Assembly (NCBI GenBank): GCA_944739405.2
Contig: OX123182.2
Location: 57,849,183 to 57,913,182, forward strand
DNA length: 64,000 nt
Reading direction: 5' to 3'
Source of the DNA: Euclidia mi
Taxonomy: Eukaryota > Arthropoda > Insecta > Lepidoptera > Erebidae
The notes beneath the pieces were generated by a model. It searched no databases. It was not told where the DNA came from and was given only the letters and a program-made list of their open reading frames with translations. Each line of letters starts with the position of its first letter. Within the stretch, counting starts at the first letter, position 1. Below are positions 31,716 to 41,814 of the stretch, in pieces. The translations under genes and the position numbers were made by a program.

Positions 31716-32690
31716 TCTGAGGGCCAGGCTAGCCCTCATGATTGCCAGAAGTCTTTTAAGGACAGGTTCACCTCCCCATTGTAGTAACCCTGGGAAGATG
31801 CCATCCAGTCCGGCTGCTTTGAAGGGATGGAAGCTATCGATGGCCCATCGGAGTTTTTCTTCTGTGACCACGTTGTTTGCCGTCTCCATTCGTGTTCGGT
31901 CGCCACTGTTGGTGTATCGGGCCACGTTATTACCGGGGTGAGGACGCAGCCTGGGAAATGTGTTTCGAGTAGGACGCGTCTTTTCTCCTCCTCCGATGTG
32001 GTGTATGTGTCATCCGGTATATGGAGAGTACCTGGTGCAACTGTTGGTTGCTGAGCCAGTAGTTTCCTTACCCGGTTTGCTTGTTGGCAGGATTCAATGC
32101 TCCCACAGAATTTCCTCCATCCCATGGTGCATCTGAATCTGAGGCATTTCCTGTAGTCTGATTTGGCCGCTTTATAAGCGTCCCAATCAGCGTCCGCGCT
32201 TGTGTTCATTGCCCTATTTAGAGCCTTTCTTACCTTCTTGCGCTTGCGTTCAAGCTCAGCGCCCCACCAGGGTTGTTTCGCCGGGGTTGAAGGCGGAGTG
32301 GTTTCCGGGCAAGCTGCATGGTAGCTGTCTAGCATCGACTGCGTCAGTGTGCATACCTGCTCGTCGATCTGTTCAGTGTCACCCAGTACCGTCGGCGTAG
32401 CGGTAAGGGTAAGTTTATCTCTAAGTAATAGGACATACTTTGATTTGTCCGTGTTGTGTGGTTTCCTGCGGGGCTGCGTGGGCTGCATATCGACTTTCAT
32501 GGAGAAGCTGATCCATTTGTGGTCTGAGCATGAGGCCTCCTTCGAGACGTGCCATCCCTTGATGCGTTCAGCCGCTCCTTCTGTTGCAAGATTTAAGTCG
32601 ATAATTGTCTGACTACGTTTTGTGACGAAGGTGGGCTCCGTACCTGTGTTAAATAGGGTAAGATTAGTGGTGAATGTGAAGTGAAGTGGC
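31716..32690 (-). pseudogene. LINE endonuclease C-terminus and RT linker (third copy)
   Basis: On the minus strand the frame reads LTLFNTGTEPTFVTKRSQTI, KGWHVSKEASCSDHKWI and PWWGAELERKRKKVRKAL, then continues into the RT linker. The first blocks are the end of the apurinic-like endonuclease (SDH motif) of the same LINE family as 13936-16410, so this copy retains sequence missing there. At 31772 it has the unbroken QWGGEPV where the arm copies have an extra G. It ends abruptly at about 31716 against satellite sequence. Confidence 0.85.
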
Positions 32691-33588
32691 CCAGCTGCTA
32701 CCAGCTCTGCGAAGAAGAAGAGGGGGAATAAAAACAAGAGGCAGCGCCTGGCAATAAGGCGTAAAGCTGCACAAACCGCTGCCGCCGCCGGTGCTGCCTC
32801 TACAAAAACAGCGAAGCAGGCCGCTGTCGCAGGTCCCAATAATGTGAACAGCCTGCGCTCAGCAGTGGGGGGTTCACGAAGGCCGGAGGCTGTACGGGGA
32901 AGCCGCCTGCCGCCAAGCGGCGGGCTGGCCACCCTGGACGGCATCCAGCCCCAGCACCACCGGGAAACACGGCAGGTAAAACTGCCGGAAACAAGGAAAG
33001 AGGTGAGGCCAAACGTGCTCTCAACGAGACCAGCTCGCCTCGAGGGGAGCACAAGAAGCCCCGCCTCGACTCCTCCAGGACACAAGGTAAGTCCTACGCA
33101 CAGGCCTCCAAGGCGTCCCTGGGCGTTGCAGTAACATGCAAACGCACAGGGAACTTGCCGAAGAAGTTCGTGGACCGGATACTCACGGAGATTCAAAGGA
33201 AGATCCTGAGTGACGCCTGGTCGACTAAAACCCCCAAACGCCCCGCTCCTGCGTTCACCGGGAAACCCATGTACGCGGACGGGGTCCTCAAACTCTGGTG
33301 CGCCGACGAGGCAACGCGTACCTGGCTGACGGAGGCGGTCTCTCTCCTGGTCCCACCACCGGGCTTCGAACTGGAGGTCAGGGGCCAGGAAGAGGCCCCG
33401 AAGAGAGTGCGGTGCGGCATTGTCGTTCCCAACGAACAGGGAGTCTGGGACGACGTGCGCGACGTGAGTCGGGCTCTGGAGTTCCAGAACCCCTGGTTGG
33501 CGGTCGACAAATGGTCGCTGCTGCACTCGGAAAGACGATCAGGTGGGTGCTTCCTGGTCGTGGGCGTCCCGGAGGAACAATATTACTT
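32690..33588 (+). pseudogene. LINE ORF1 fragment, DUF4780-like
   Basis: Plus strand, opposite to the adjoining endonuclease. It begins basic and Ala-rich (KKKRGNKNKRQRLAIRRKAA), then SYAQASKASLGVAVTCKRTG, then a domain with FVDRILTEIQRKILSDAW, GVLKLWCADEATRTWLTEAV and FQNPWLAVDKW. The order of hydrophobic and Trp residues resembles the DUF4780 domain common in ORF1 of insect non-LTR elements. The frame is open from 33155 to 33588 and is then cut by the BEL element. Head-to-head placement with its own ORF2 implies an internal inversion. Confidence 0.7.
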
Positions 33589-33589
33589 G

Positions 33590-34474
33590 CAATTTGCTTG
33601 CAATTTGCCTAATTCGCATTCTTTTGATAAAACGTGACACCCAGCAAATAACACGCACAATGTATGTCAAGGTACTATGATTAAGCAGCATATCCATAAT
33701 AAACGAAGTATTATTTTGTGCTAAGGCTGTGTTCACATTAGGCGACCTTATTTCTACCTTGGGCACGTCGTATATAATCTTCCTTTGTTTTTGTACGTCA
33801 AATTGTTTCAGCCATGTGGGTCCTTCCCACCACAACGAATGCTCCAACAGCTGAAGAGTCGTCAGTCCTCTAGTTGCACAGTCAGCGGCGTTTTCTTCCG
33901 AAGAAACATGATTCCAATGATTAGATGGGATGATTTCTGTTATCTGTTTCACTCTATTAGCAACAAATGACTTCCATCTGGATGCGTCCCCATGTAACCA
34001 GCCAAGGACTATCATGGAATCGGTCCACGCGTGTACTGTCATGTGTTCATTTGGCAAGGAACTAACAACCTTTTTCAATAACTGCGACAATAGTAAGGCT
34101 CCACAAAGTTCTAGACGCGGCAGTGACAATTTATTAGCCACTAGAGCTAACCTTGTTTTTGCCGCAATAAGGCTTGATGTGTATTCGCCCTTATCGTTTT
34201 TAGTCACCAAGTAAATAGTGCAAGCGTATGCCTTATCCGATGCGTCACAGAATGCATGTAATTGACAATTTGTTTCTAGGTTACCGACATATCTCGGTAT
34301 GCGGAACTTATTTATATTTTTAATGTCTTCCTTTAATTTCAGCCAAGTTTCGAGAATATCTCTAGGCAACTCATGATCCCATAATGCTCCCATTGACCAT
34401 GTTTTTTGGAACAATAGCTTCGCTCTAATCGTAAGCGGTGATAACCAGCCAAGCGGATCGAATAACTTAGAGAT
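33590..34474 (-). pseudogene. BEL element 2: RT end and RNase H
   Basis: Continues the polyprotein after the RTE: SKLFDPLGWLSPLTIRAKLL (the BEL A17-type block), CQLHAFCDASDKAYACTIYL, KLSLPRLELCGALLLSQLL and HAWTDSMIVLGWLHGD, then SSEENAADCATRG. These are the RNase H and pre-integrase blocks of BEL/Pao pol. Reading stops at the truncation near 33590, after CWVSRFIKRMRI, just before the integrase would begin. The apparent N-terminus of the long frame (34475-34570) is RTE 3' sequence and not BEL. Confidence 0.88.
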
Positions 34475-37400
34475 TCTTCTTCTTCTTTGTTTCGCTCTTG
34501 GCAGAGCGGTCGTGGTCATCATGAGGGAGTCTGAGGGGTTGATGTAGCCCGTTTGACGACATCTCGCCATCTCGTCCGGTTTCCGGCACTTCTAGTGCAT
34601 TGTTGAAGCGATTGACCCACCGCGGACTTTATTTGATCAGTCCATCGCATTGGTGACCTGCCACGTGGTCTTGTACCTTCCACTTTACCTTGAACTACCA
34701 AGCGCTCAATAGAGCCGCTATGTCGTCTTGAGACGTGTCCGAAATATTTCAGTATGCGAGATTGTACCAGAGCAGACAGACGCTGATTGATGCCAAGTTC
34801 TTGAAGAATGGAGGCATTTGTACGATGTTCGGTCCAAGATACCCCTAACATTCGCCGCCAGCACCACATCTCCAAAGCATCTATCTTTTGCTTTTCAATT
34901 TCTCGCAACGTCCAGGTCTCTGCGGCGTATAAAAATATGGAGAATACAAGGGATTTTACTAGTCGGGTTTTAGTGACTCTAGTTATGTTTCTATTCTTCC
35001 ATATTTTCTTCAGTCTATCCATTGCGCTTCTCGAGATTGCCATACGCCTTTTTATTTCGTCCACGCAACCACCGTTGTTAGATACAAGAGAGCCAAGGTA
35101 TACATAGGACTGGACGACTTCACATCCTGCCATTGTAGTCACTTCTGACAAGCTAGAGTTTGCTCGGTCCACAATCATCATTTTCGTTTTACTGCGATTG
35201 ATTTTAAGACCAAACTCTTGACTTACTCGTTCCATTTTTAGAAGTAGCTCCTGCATGTTACGTTCATTAGTTGCAAACAGAGTTGTGTCGTCAGCATAAC
35301 GCAAGTTGGCAATCTTGTATCCACCAACTGATACACCGTCTGTCCAATCTTCCAAAGTAATTCGCATTATGAGTTCAGTGTATATATTGAACAGAAGCGG
35401 CGATATTATGCATCCCTGGCGAACACCAGCACGAGGATGGAATGCAGCTGAAAGGGTATCGTCTGTTCGTACTGAGGCTGTTCCTTTCTCATACAGACTT
35501 CTAAGAAGATGCACAAGGTGTTTTGGCGTTCCCATAGTCAGAAGCGTATCCCAGAGCTTTGGCCATTTCACTGAGTCAAACGCTTTGGAGAAGTCAACAA
35601 AGCAAATATAAGTGGGCTTGTTGAATTCTCGGGCCTTTTCGATGATTTGTCGCACGATGAGAATTTGCTCCCGGGTGCCTTTTCCCCTCACAAAACCCGC
35701 CTGTTCCGCAGCAATCTCCCTAGACAGGTATGGTTTAAGCCTTTCATTAAGAATATGTAACAGTATCTTGCTTGAGTGTGATATAAGTGCAATTAGGCGG
35801 TAATTGTTACATTTTTTTGTTGAGCCCTTTTTGTGCAGTGGAGCGAAGATTGTATGGGACCATTCAGTCGGCCACACTCCGGTTTGCCATATCTTGTCAC
35901 AGATAGTGTGAAGAATCCGTACACCATGTTCACCTAAAGCTTGTATGGTTTCAATAGGGATTCCATCTCTACCAATCGCTTTTCCATTTTTCAGGTGTTT
36001 TATAGCGGCTTCAACTTCACGAAGAAGTATTGGAGGCTCTAGATCTTTACTATCGGGCTTTGTGCTGGGATAATTTTGGCATTGTGGGTCCTCAAATAAC
36101 GACTGACAGTATCTCCTCCAAGTCTCAGAGATGTCATCTAATTCTGTTATTAGTTTGCCATTGGGATCTTCAATGGCCCATGTTTTAGATGACAGAGTCA
36201 TTGTAATGAAGCGAATTTTTTGAAAGAGGTCTCGGGATTCTAATTTGTGGGCGTGTTGGTCTATATCTTTGCATATTTGCCGCAAACAGGCGTTGTGATC
36301 TCGTCTGCACTGTCTCTGAATCTGTGCTGACAGCCTATTTAAGTTTTCAACAGTTGAGCCTCGTGCTTTCATCTCTCTCCTCTCTGTGACCAGTTCCAGA
36401 GTATCTTTGGTCATCCAATGTTGACGCTTGCGTATTCCAGCAGGTGGCGATTGTGACTGCACTGCCGCGAGTTTAATGAGTTTCACTGCCCTGTTCCACA
36501 ACTCATCAGATGTCTCTTCTTCGGTGTCAGCCTCAGACCATGTGTGCCAGTTTTGTTCTACGGCTTCCCTAAACATGATGTGATCCCGAACTCTGATGCC
36601 TTTTTGTTTGTCGGAGGTTCTTGCTGCAGTGAGTTTTAATTTCAAGTTTGCAATTAAGAGTTGGTGATCTGATCCACAATCAGCTCCAGGAAGCGTATGA
36701 GCATTTTGAATTGAAGCTATCCACCTTGATGGCACCATGATATAATCTATCTGATTACGGTATTTGCCGTCCGGGGATGTCCATGTGTATAGCCTTCTTG
36801 GATGATGTTGAAATCGGCTGTTTGCAATTACAAGGTTGTGTTCGGTTGCGAACTGTATAAGGCGATCCCCTCTGTCATTGCGTATACCAAGGCCAAATTT
36901 CCCCACGCATCCGTTTACCTGGTGAGAATGTGCACCAATTTTGGCGTTGAAGTCTCCCAAAATAATAAGTATCTCTCTGTTTGGGAGTTTAGATAAGGTC
37001 GCTTCGAGTTCGGTATAGAAGTTCTCAATGACGTCATCACTTGCAGCACTGGTAGGAGCGTAGACTTGCACAAGGTTTATGTTCACAGGTGAAGCTTTTA
37101 TTTTCATGGTAAGTATTCGGTCGTTTACTGGTTCATAACCCAACACGCAGTTCCTGAGTTGTAAAGGAACGAGGAATGCAACTCCATTTCGGCTATAGTT
37201 GTTATTACCAGAGAAGTAGATAATGTGCGTATCGGTACGTATATGGCCGCTATTTTTCCAGTGGGTTTCGCTTACTCCACATATACTTAAACCACATCTG
37301 GTGACCTCTTTCTCTAAGATTTCAAGTTTTCCAGGATAAAGCAAGCCTCTGACGTTCCAAGTTCTTATCCTTTGAACTTGACGTAATTTCACAGACATTC

Positions 37401-37840
37401 CAGTAACACCGTTTCCATCAGGAGCCTGGTTTCCTACTCCTCCATGGCCGGTATCCAACTTTACACCGCGTGCCCCGGACGCAACACGGCGCCGGTTGCT
37501 AAGCGGATTGCATGGCGATCGCAGCTCTTTATCTTTAACTTTCATAATGACTGTCTTGGGAATTTAGTGCAGTGGTTTCCCGTTGCCTTCTGCACCAGAC
37601 ATTTTGGGGGTTATTTAGTCCTCAAGGCCGCTGTAGCCTCTTCCAGCCGGTCGCCCAGCCAGGTGTATGGGTATACCGCCATTGCTCGGTCGCCAGAGCC
37701 GCGTTCGTTATCTAGCAGGGAGCACCACGGCGACTAAGGTGTCGCCGCCGCCAGCTATTCATACGAACCACTAGCGCGTGCAGGTGAGGTTGACAATTGG
37801 ATCGGATGAGATGTGATTTCCGTTCTTCCCTTACTCCCCT
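34475..37840 (-). mobile_element. near full-length RTE retrotransposon
   Basis: A 3366-bp insertion with a perfect 12-bp target duplication TAACTTAGAGAT (34463-34474, 37841-37852) inside BEL pol codons for ISKL. The 5' leader (37546-37840) precedes a single uninterrupted ORF, and the 3' end is a (GAA)n-like microsatellite at 34475-34487, the usual RTE tail. No internal stop or frameshift is seen, which makes this the youngest-looking element in the window. Confidence 0.95.
34519..37545 (-). CDS. RTE polyprotein: AP endonuclease and reverse transcriptase
   Basis: One 1008-residue ORF, within the normal size of RTE proteins. After a basic leader, the apurinic/apyrimidinic-type endonuclease spans roughly residues 55-290, with TWNVRGL, SETHW, QVYAPTSAA, LGDFNAKIG and GSDHQLLIA providing the Asn, Glu, Asp and His catalytic set. 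RT spans roughly 510-790, with YRLIALISHSSKILLHIL, ICFVDFSKAFDSVKW, GVRQGCIISPLLFNIY and YADD at residues 750-753 (35287-35298). The C-terminal part has ILKYFGHVSRR and RPRGRSPMRWTDQI. The endonuclease nicks genomic DNA and RT primes from the nick. The first ATG (37545) is taken as start because stops lie upstream. All key residues are present, so it may be competent. Confidence 0.93.
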   Translation of the reverse strand: MKVKDKELRSPCNPLSNRRRVASGARGVKLDTGHGGVGNQAPDGNGVTGMSVKLRQVQRIRTWNVRGLLYPGKLEILEKEVTRCGLSICGVSETHWKNSGHIRTDTHIIYFSGNNNYSRNGVAFLVPLQLRNCVLGYEPVNDRILTMKIKASPVNINLVQVYAPTSAASDDVIENFYTELEATLSKLPNREILIILGDFNAKIGAHSHQVNGCVGKFGLGIRNDRGDRLIQFATEHNLVIANSRFQHHPRRLYTWTSPDGKYRNQIDYIMVPSRWIASIQNAHTLPGADCGSDHQLLIANLKLKLTAARTSDKQKGIRVRDHIMFREAVEQNWHTWSEADTEEETSDELWNRAVKLIKLAAVQSQSPPAGIRKRQHWMTKDTLELVTERREMKARGSTVENLNRLSAQIQRQCRRDHNACLRQICKDIDQHAHKLESRDLFQKIRFITMTLSSKTWAIEDPNGKLITELDDISETWRRYCQSLFEDPQCQNYPSTKPDSKDLEPPILLREVEAAIKHLKNGKAIGRDGIPIETIQALGEHGVRILHTICDKIWQTGVWPTEWSHTIFAPLHKKGSTKKCNNYRLIALISHSSKILLHILNERLKPYLSREIAAEQAGFVRGKGTREQILIVRQIIEKAREFNKPTYICFVDFSKAFDSVKWPKLWDTLLTMGTPKHLVHLLRSLYEKGTASVRTDDTLSAAFHPRAGVRQGCIISPLLFNIYTELIMRITLEDWTDGVSVGGYKIANLRYADDTTLFATNERNMQELLLKMERVSQEFGLKINRSKTKMMIVDRANSSLSEVTTMAGCEVVQSYVYLGSLVSNNGGCVDEIKRRMAISRSAMDRLKKIWKNRNITRVTKTRLVKSLVFSIFLYAAETWTLREIEKQKIDALEMWCWRRMLGVSWTEHRTNASILQELGINQRLSALVQSRILKYFGHVSRRHSGSIERLVVQGKVEGTRPRGRSPMRWTDQIKSAVGQSLQQCTRSAGNRTRWRDVVKRATSTPQTPS

Positions 37841-37852
37841 TAACTTAGAGAT

Positions 37853-40400
37853 ATCTGAAAGTAATTGACGTTTTGTTATTGATTGTGGATTCTCAAATAT
37901 TATTTGGCTTTCTAATAAGAAGGCATCGGATGATGGGTTCCACTTTAAACCGAGAGTTTTTCTAGATTCGAGGCACTTAAATTCGTAGGGGCTATTTAGT
38001 TGTTCAGATGTCAGATGTTCTAATAGCTCTGTGTCATTACTGGACCACTTTCTAAGATTCATGCCAGCACCACGTAACATGTCAATAAGTTGTCCTTGCA
38101 ACTCCTTGGTCGTTTTTTTCAGATTATGGCCTGTAAGCAAATCGTCGACGAAGAACGAGTTATGGACCACTGAAGCTGCTAACGGATATTTTTCAGCGTC
38201 ATCCAGAGCCAGTTGTTTTAGGGTACGCATAGCTATATATGGGGCTGGCCGGCTGCCGTATGCTACGGTTGTTAAACGATACTGCTTTAATTCGCTATTC
38301 AATGTATCCCTCCAAATGATAGATTGCAGGTGTTGATCACTAACTCTTATCAATATCTGCCGAAACATCTTTTCTATATCGGCAGTGATAACGTACTTGT
38401 ACTGCCTCCAGTTAATAATAAGTGACAACAAATCTTGCTGTAGATTTGGTCCGCTAAACATTAAGTCGTTCAGACTGTTACCCGAAGTGGACTTTGCTGA
38501 CGCATTAAAAACTACTCTCAATTTGGTTGTAGTCGAATCGTGTTTCCAGACTCCGTGGTGCGGCATGAAGTATCCATCTTCGGTGTTATTGTCAGCAACT
38601 GGAGTCATATGGCCTAGGTTTTGATACTCGGCCATAAACTGTTTATAATGCGACGCAAACGATTTATTTTTGTACATCTTGTGTTCTAGCTGTTTGAATT
38701 GAGCTATCGCCTTGTATTTTGATGCGCCTAGTTTTTGTTTATAATCGGCTCTCATCGGCAACCCAACTTCGTATCGACCATTATCTAAACGCCTCGTTGT
38801 TCTTTTGTAAAAGTCTTCGCAAAACTGATCATCAGGAGTCAAGTTGGACGATGGCGATGAGTCATCTATGTCTCCCAGTTCCCAGTACTTGGATATTTCG
38901 TCGCGCACATTGCTGATGACAACGTGACAGTGGTATGTCCTTACATTGCCTGATAGTATCCAACCCAAGTGTGTTTCTTGGGCTATGGGAGCCTGCGCCG
39001 GGCCCTTTATGAGACCACCTAAAATGATTTCTGAATACACACTGGCGTCCAAAAGTAAGTCGATAGTAAGCCTAGTAATATTGTACTCAGGATCAGCTAG
39101 CTTTAAGTGTTGCAAGTGAGGCCATGACTGCTTGCTAAATGTAGAGTTAGGCAAGTCGTTTATAACCTTAGATACAACCAATGCCTGCGTGGTAAAGCCA
39201 TAGTTTCCATATATCGATTTGCATTCTAACGATACAATGCCTTTGCTTTGCTTAGCGACTGGCCCTATGCCCGAGATAGAGGCATGATATTGACGACGTT
39301 GTAAGCCTAACAATTGCGTAGCGTTCTCAGATATCAAGGAAATCTGCGAGCCTTGATCTAAAAGGGCTCTTAGAGTAACATACGTACCATTTCTAGCTAA
39401 GACATTCAGTTTAAGAGTGGTCAACAAAACTTCTTCATTGTCAGCGGCGACGTGATTTACTTTATGCTGAGCTGTAAGGTTTAACGGCAATGCAGATATG
39501 CCTGAGGTCGTCGCTAAAGCTACCTGAGGACGTTGTAGGAATGCGTCATGCAGTAAAGTGTTGTGGTCCTCACCGCACTTCTTACAACGCTTTGAATTGG
39601 TACAATCATTATCGTAATGATTATACAGACAATTTTTGCAATACTTTGCTTTTGTCACCGTATCTAAACGATTCTCAGGTGAAATGTTAATAAATTTTCT
39701 GCATGAAAACAAAAAGTGACGAGTTTTGCATATAGGACAGTAATTGGGGCCTTGAGTAGAGGCAACCTTGTACTGATTGTTATGATAACGATTTACGGGT
39801 TTATTATTAGCGTGAACTGTCTCACGATTGACAGTTGGCTTGGTGGCCTCCTTATCCCTCTTCGGCATGGGTTCTAGGGCTGTAAACTTGCTCTCTAAGA
39901 ACGCCATAAACTCCGCCAGAGATGATAGCTCTCTGGGTGACTTGCGAGCTTCCTTATAGTCACAGAAGGTGTCTTGATCTAATTTCTTACAAAGAAGATG
40001 CAGTAATAACGGATCCCAGGTATTCGTATCTACGCCGAGGTTGTGGATAGCATGAATACACTCTGTACTAGTGTCATATAACCGTTTCAATTCATAAGCT
40101 GTTTGCTTGTGTATAATTGGCTGATTCAGGAAAATCTCAATTTGATTGGTGAATAAAACTTGGGTGTTATTATACCTATGTGTAAGTATCTCCCAAGCGG
40201 TGTCATAATTATCAGCTGTGATATGCAGATGCTGGATAAGACGCTCAGGTTCTCCTCTGACCTTTCCTTTTAAGTGCTGCATCTTCTGAGCCTTGGTAAC
40301 GGAATTATTGTCGTGGATAGCTTCGGTAAATAAATCACAGAATGTTGGCCACTGGGTGTATTTACCGGTGAAGTAGGAATCTCTAGCTTGGGCGTTGCTT
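37853..40400 (-). pseudogene. BEL element 2: gag C-part, protease, RT
   Basis: A long open frame. The gag part includes LKGKVRGEPERLIQHL and AWEILTHRYNN, followed by Cys/His clusters (CPICKTRHFLFSC; YCKNCLYNHYDNDC; RCKKCGEDHNTLLH) typical of BEL gag. An aspartic protease motif LRALLDQGSQISLIS comes next. The RT has VVFNASAKSTSGNSLND, VITADIEKMFRQI and the catalytic FVDD (in NSFFVDDLLTG, near 38145). The frame reaches the RTE insertion at 37853 at LLSDISKL. Upstream it is continuous to about 40400 as WPTFCDLFTEAIHD, where a frame change separates it from the preceding gag block. RT is intact, but the element as a whole lacks integrase. Confidence 0.9.
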
Positions 40401-40710
40401 TATGCACGTGAACCATGGATGAGATCTTCTTGTTTAACGCACGCTTTATGTTCTTGAAAATGGTCTCGTGTCTATTGAGTTCCTCCTCATACGAAATATC
40501 CTCACCTTGGAGTAAATGATCTATACGCAAGTGTAACGCGTCGATAATATCCCACTTACTCTGAATACTTCTCAGCTCGTCCTCAAGTTCCCATTTTTCT
40601 GGAATAGCGTTCACGTCAACGCTCTTTACTAACCTGTTAAAAGCCCTAAAATTGGTTCTCTGTAAAGCTAACAACTCGATAGCCTCACTGTTAGATACAC
40701 TCACTGTCAT
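40380..40710 (-). pseudogene. BEL element 2: gag middle block
   Basis: Reads SEAIELLALQRTNFRAF and LRSIQSKWDIIDALHLRID, a helical, coiled-coil-like segment as in BEL gag N-termini. It shifts out of frame near 40380. After the shift the frame at 37853-40400 continues with the conserved WPTFCDLF block. One frame break on each side makes gag non-functional as read. Confidence 0.75.
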
Positions 40711-40982
40711 AAGAAGGACGATAGCAAATTACGCGTAGCCTGATATAACTCCTTAGCCTGCTGGTAATAGTTAGAACTAAAATACGTAGGCTCTTTTTCC
40801 GGCTGTTCAGAAAGTTTAATATGATTTTGCTCGAACTCTCCCCAGAGGCTATCCAGTGCCTCAAGTCTCTTTTGAATATATTCCGGAGTCTTCCTAGACA
40901 GCGGATCCTTGCCAAAATTTACTTTAATTTTGTTGATGCTTTCAAATAATTCAGTCTGGCGAGAGCTCGATGCTTCCATCAT
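40707..40982 (-). pseudogene. BEL element 2: gag N-terminus
   Basis: A 91-residue frame starting MMEASSSRQTELFESINKIK and ending with TGA that overlaps the next ATG (ATGA overlap at 40707-40710). It is charged and probably helical. In intact BEL elements gag is continuous, so the small shift here is more likely decay than a programmed frameshift, but a 4-base overlap leaves the alternative open. Confidence 0.65.
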
Positions 40983-41192
40983 GATAAAATAAAAGGAACG
41001 TTCTTACTTGGACTGATGCTTGATAACCTTGACTGCAAGCTGCTGCTGCTGGTATCTGCTATTCGAAGTTCGCGACACGGAGTCTCTGATCGTACACTGA
41101 GTTTAATTGTAAGTTCGAAAATAATCCGTCGGGATTATCGCGAAGCACTCAATAAGAGATTATAGTTAGGACCGGTGTCACTTCAAAAAATT

Positions 41193-41204
41193 TTCGAAGG
41201 ACCA
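41193..41204 (-). other. likely primer-binding site of BEL element 2
   Basis: Minus strand reads TTTTGGTCCTTCGAA; TGGTCCTTCG begins with the complement of tRNA CCA. It lies just after a CTACA that could be the LTR end (about 41210), and about 200 bp before gag. Confidence 0.55.
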
Positions 41205-41439
41205 AAAAATGTAGACTGCAGGTCTTACACTTAAGGTACAAATGTAGACTGTTTGGTCTTACACTTGTTGTTATGAGAAAATGATAAAATACGTGATAGA
41301 TGCGGTGATGCTAAAATGAAACCAACCGCGATGAGTGCTGTGAAATCACTGATTTATTTTTGCTTACAAATGTACTTATGAGGTAAATGATGAACTAGTG
41401 ATAAATGCTGAATGGGCTAAAAAGTAATACATAATATGT

Positions 41440-41474
41440 AACGGCTCAAATACATATTATGTATTTGAGCCGTT
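41440..41474. repeat. short palindrome
   Basis: AACGGCTCAAATACAT and its exact complement are separated by 3 bases. Its right half overlaps the start of the facing LINE fragments. Confidence 0.85.
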
Positions 41475-41600
41475 TGGGGTGGAAACGCTAGGCTCATGGG
41501 GTCCGAGCGCTCACTCTTTATTCGGAGATATATCTAAACGGTTAATCGACGTCTCACGTGACCAGAGGGCTGGTTTATTCTTTGCTCAAAGAATCGTCGT
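41467..41600 (+). pseudogene. LINE C-terminal fragment, forward copy
   Basis: Plus strand reads EPFGVETLGSWGPSAHSLFG and DISKRLIDVSRDQRAGLFFA, then loses similarity. The phrase family (F.VETLG.WGP.A..LF..I..RL...T....AG..F.QRI..AIQRGNAAS) is one I associate with the extreme C-terminus of insect non-LTR retroelement proteins. It is the partner of the reverse copy at 41575-41806 with some residue differences (AHSLFGD against ARSLFRE), so the copies are diverged and are not a single fold-back artefact. Confidence 0.6.
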
Positions 41601-41806
41601 AAAATGCCTCCGCATCAATGTCATCGGGTAACGTGCCCAGAAGGCTGGCAGCATTGCCACGCTGGATGGCAATGCTGATTCTCTGAGCAAAGAATAAACC
41701 AGCCTTCTGGTCACGTGAGACGTCGATTAAACGTTTCGAAATTTCCCGGAACAGTGAACGAGCGCTCGGACCCCATGAGCCTAGCGTTTCCACCCCAAAC
41801 GGCTCA
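41575..41806 (-). pseudogene. LINE C-terminal fragment, reverse copy
   Basis: Minus strand from 41806: EPFGVETLGSWGPSARSLFR, ISKRLIDVSRDQKAGLFF, AQRISIAIQRGNAASLLGTL and PDDIDAEAFYDDS, with a stop near 41575. It extends further than the forward copy and resembles the full C-terminal end of a LINE ORF2-type protein. Together the copies form inverted arms of about 125 bp with a loop of about 90 bp. Confidence 0.6.
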
Positions 41807-41814
41807 AACTTTCT

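Larger units (their letters stand above)
33590..41210 (-). mobile_element. BEL/Pao element 2, split by an RTE
   Basis: Minus-strand order is primer-binding site (41193-41204), gag, zinc knuckles, protease, RT, [RTE insertion], RT end, RNase H. The integrase and the 3' LTR are missing; sequence changes at about 33590 to LINE ORF1. It is a different family from the BEL element in the inverted arms. A 5' LTR may lie above 41210 but could not be bounded. Confidence 0.88.

Noticed and set aside
31736..33526. 596-codon minus-strand open frame
   Set aside because: Only the C-terminal third is LINE endonuclease/linker sequence. The N-terminal two thirds is the antisense of the plus-strand ORF1 fragment, so it is an accidental fusion created by the head-to-head junction at about 32690.
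34808..36996. plus-strand frames antisense to the RTE
   Set aside because: Shadows of the intact minus-strand RTE ORF.
37712..37852. C-terminal tail of the BEL RT frame
   Set aside because: These residues translate RTE leader sequence entered after the insertion site and do not belong to the BEL protein.
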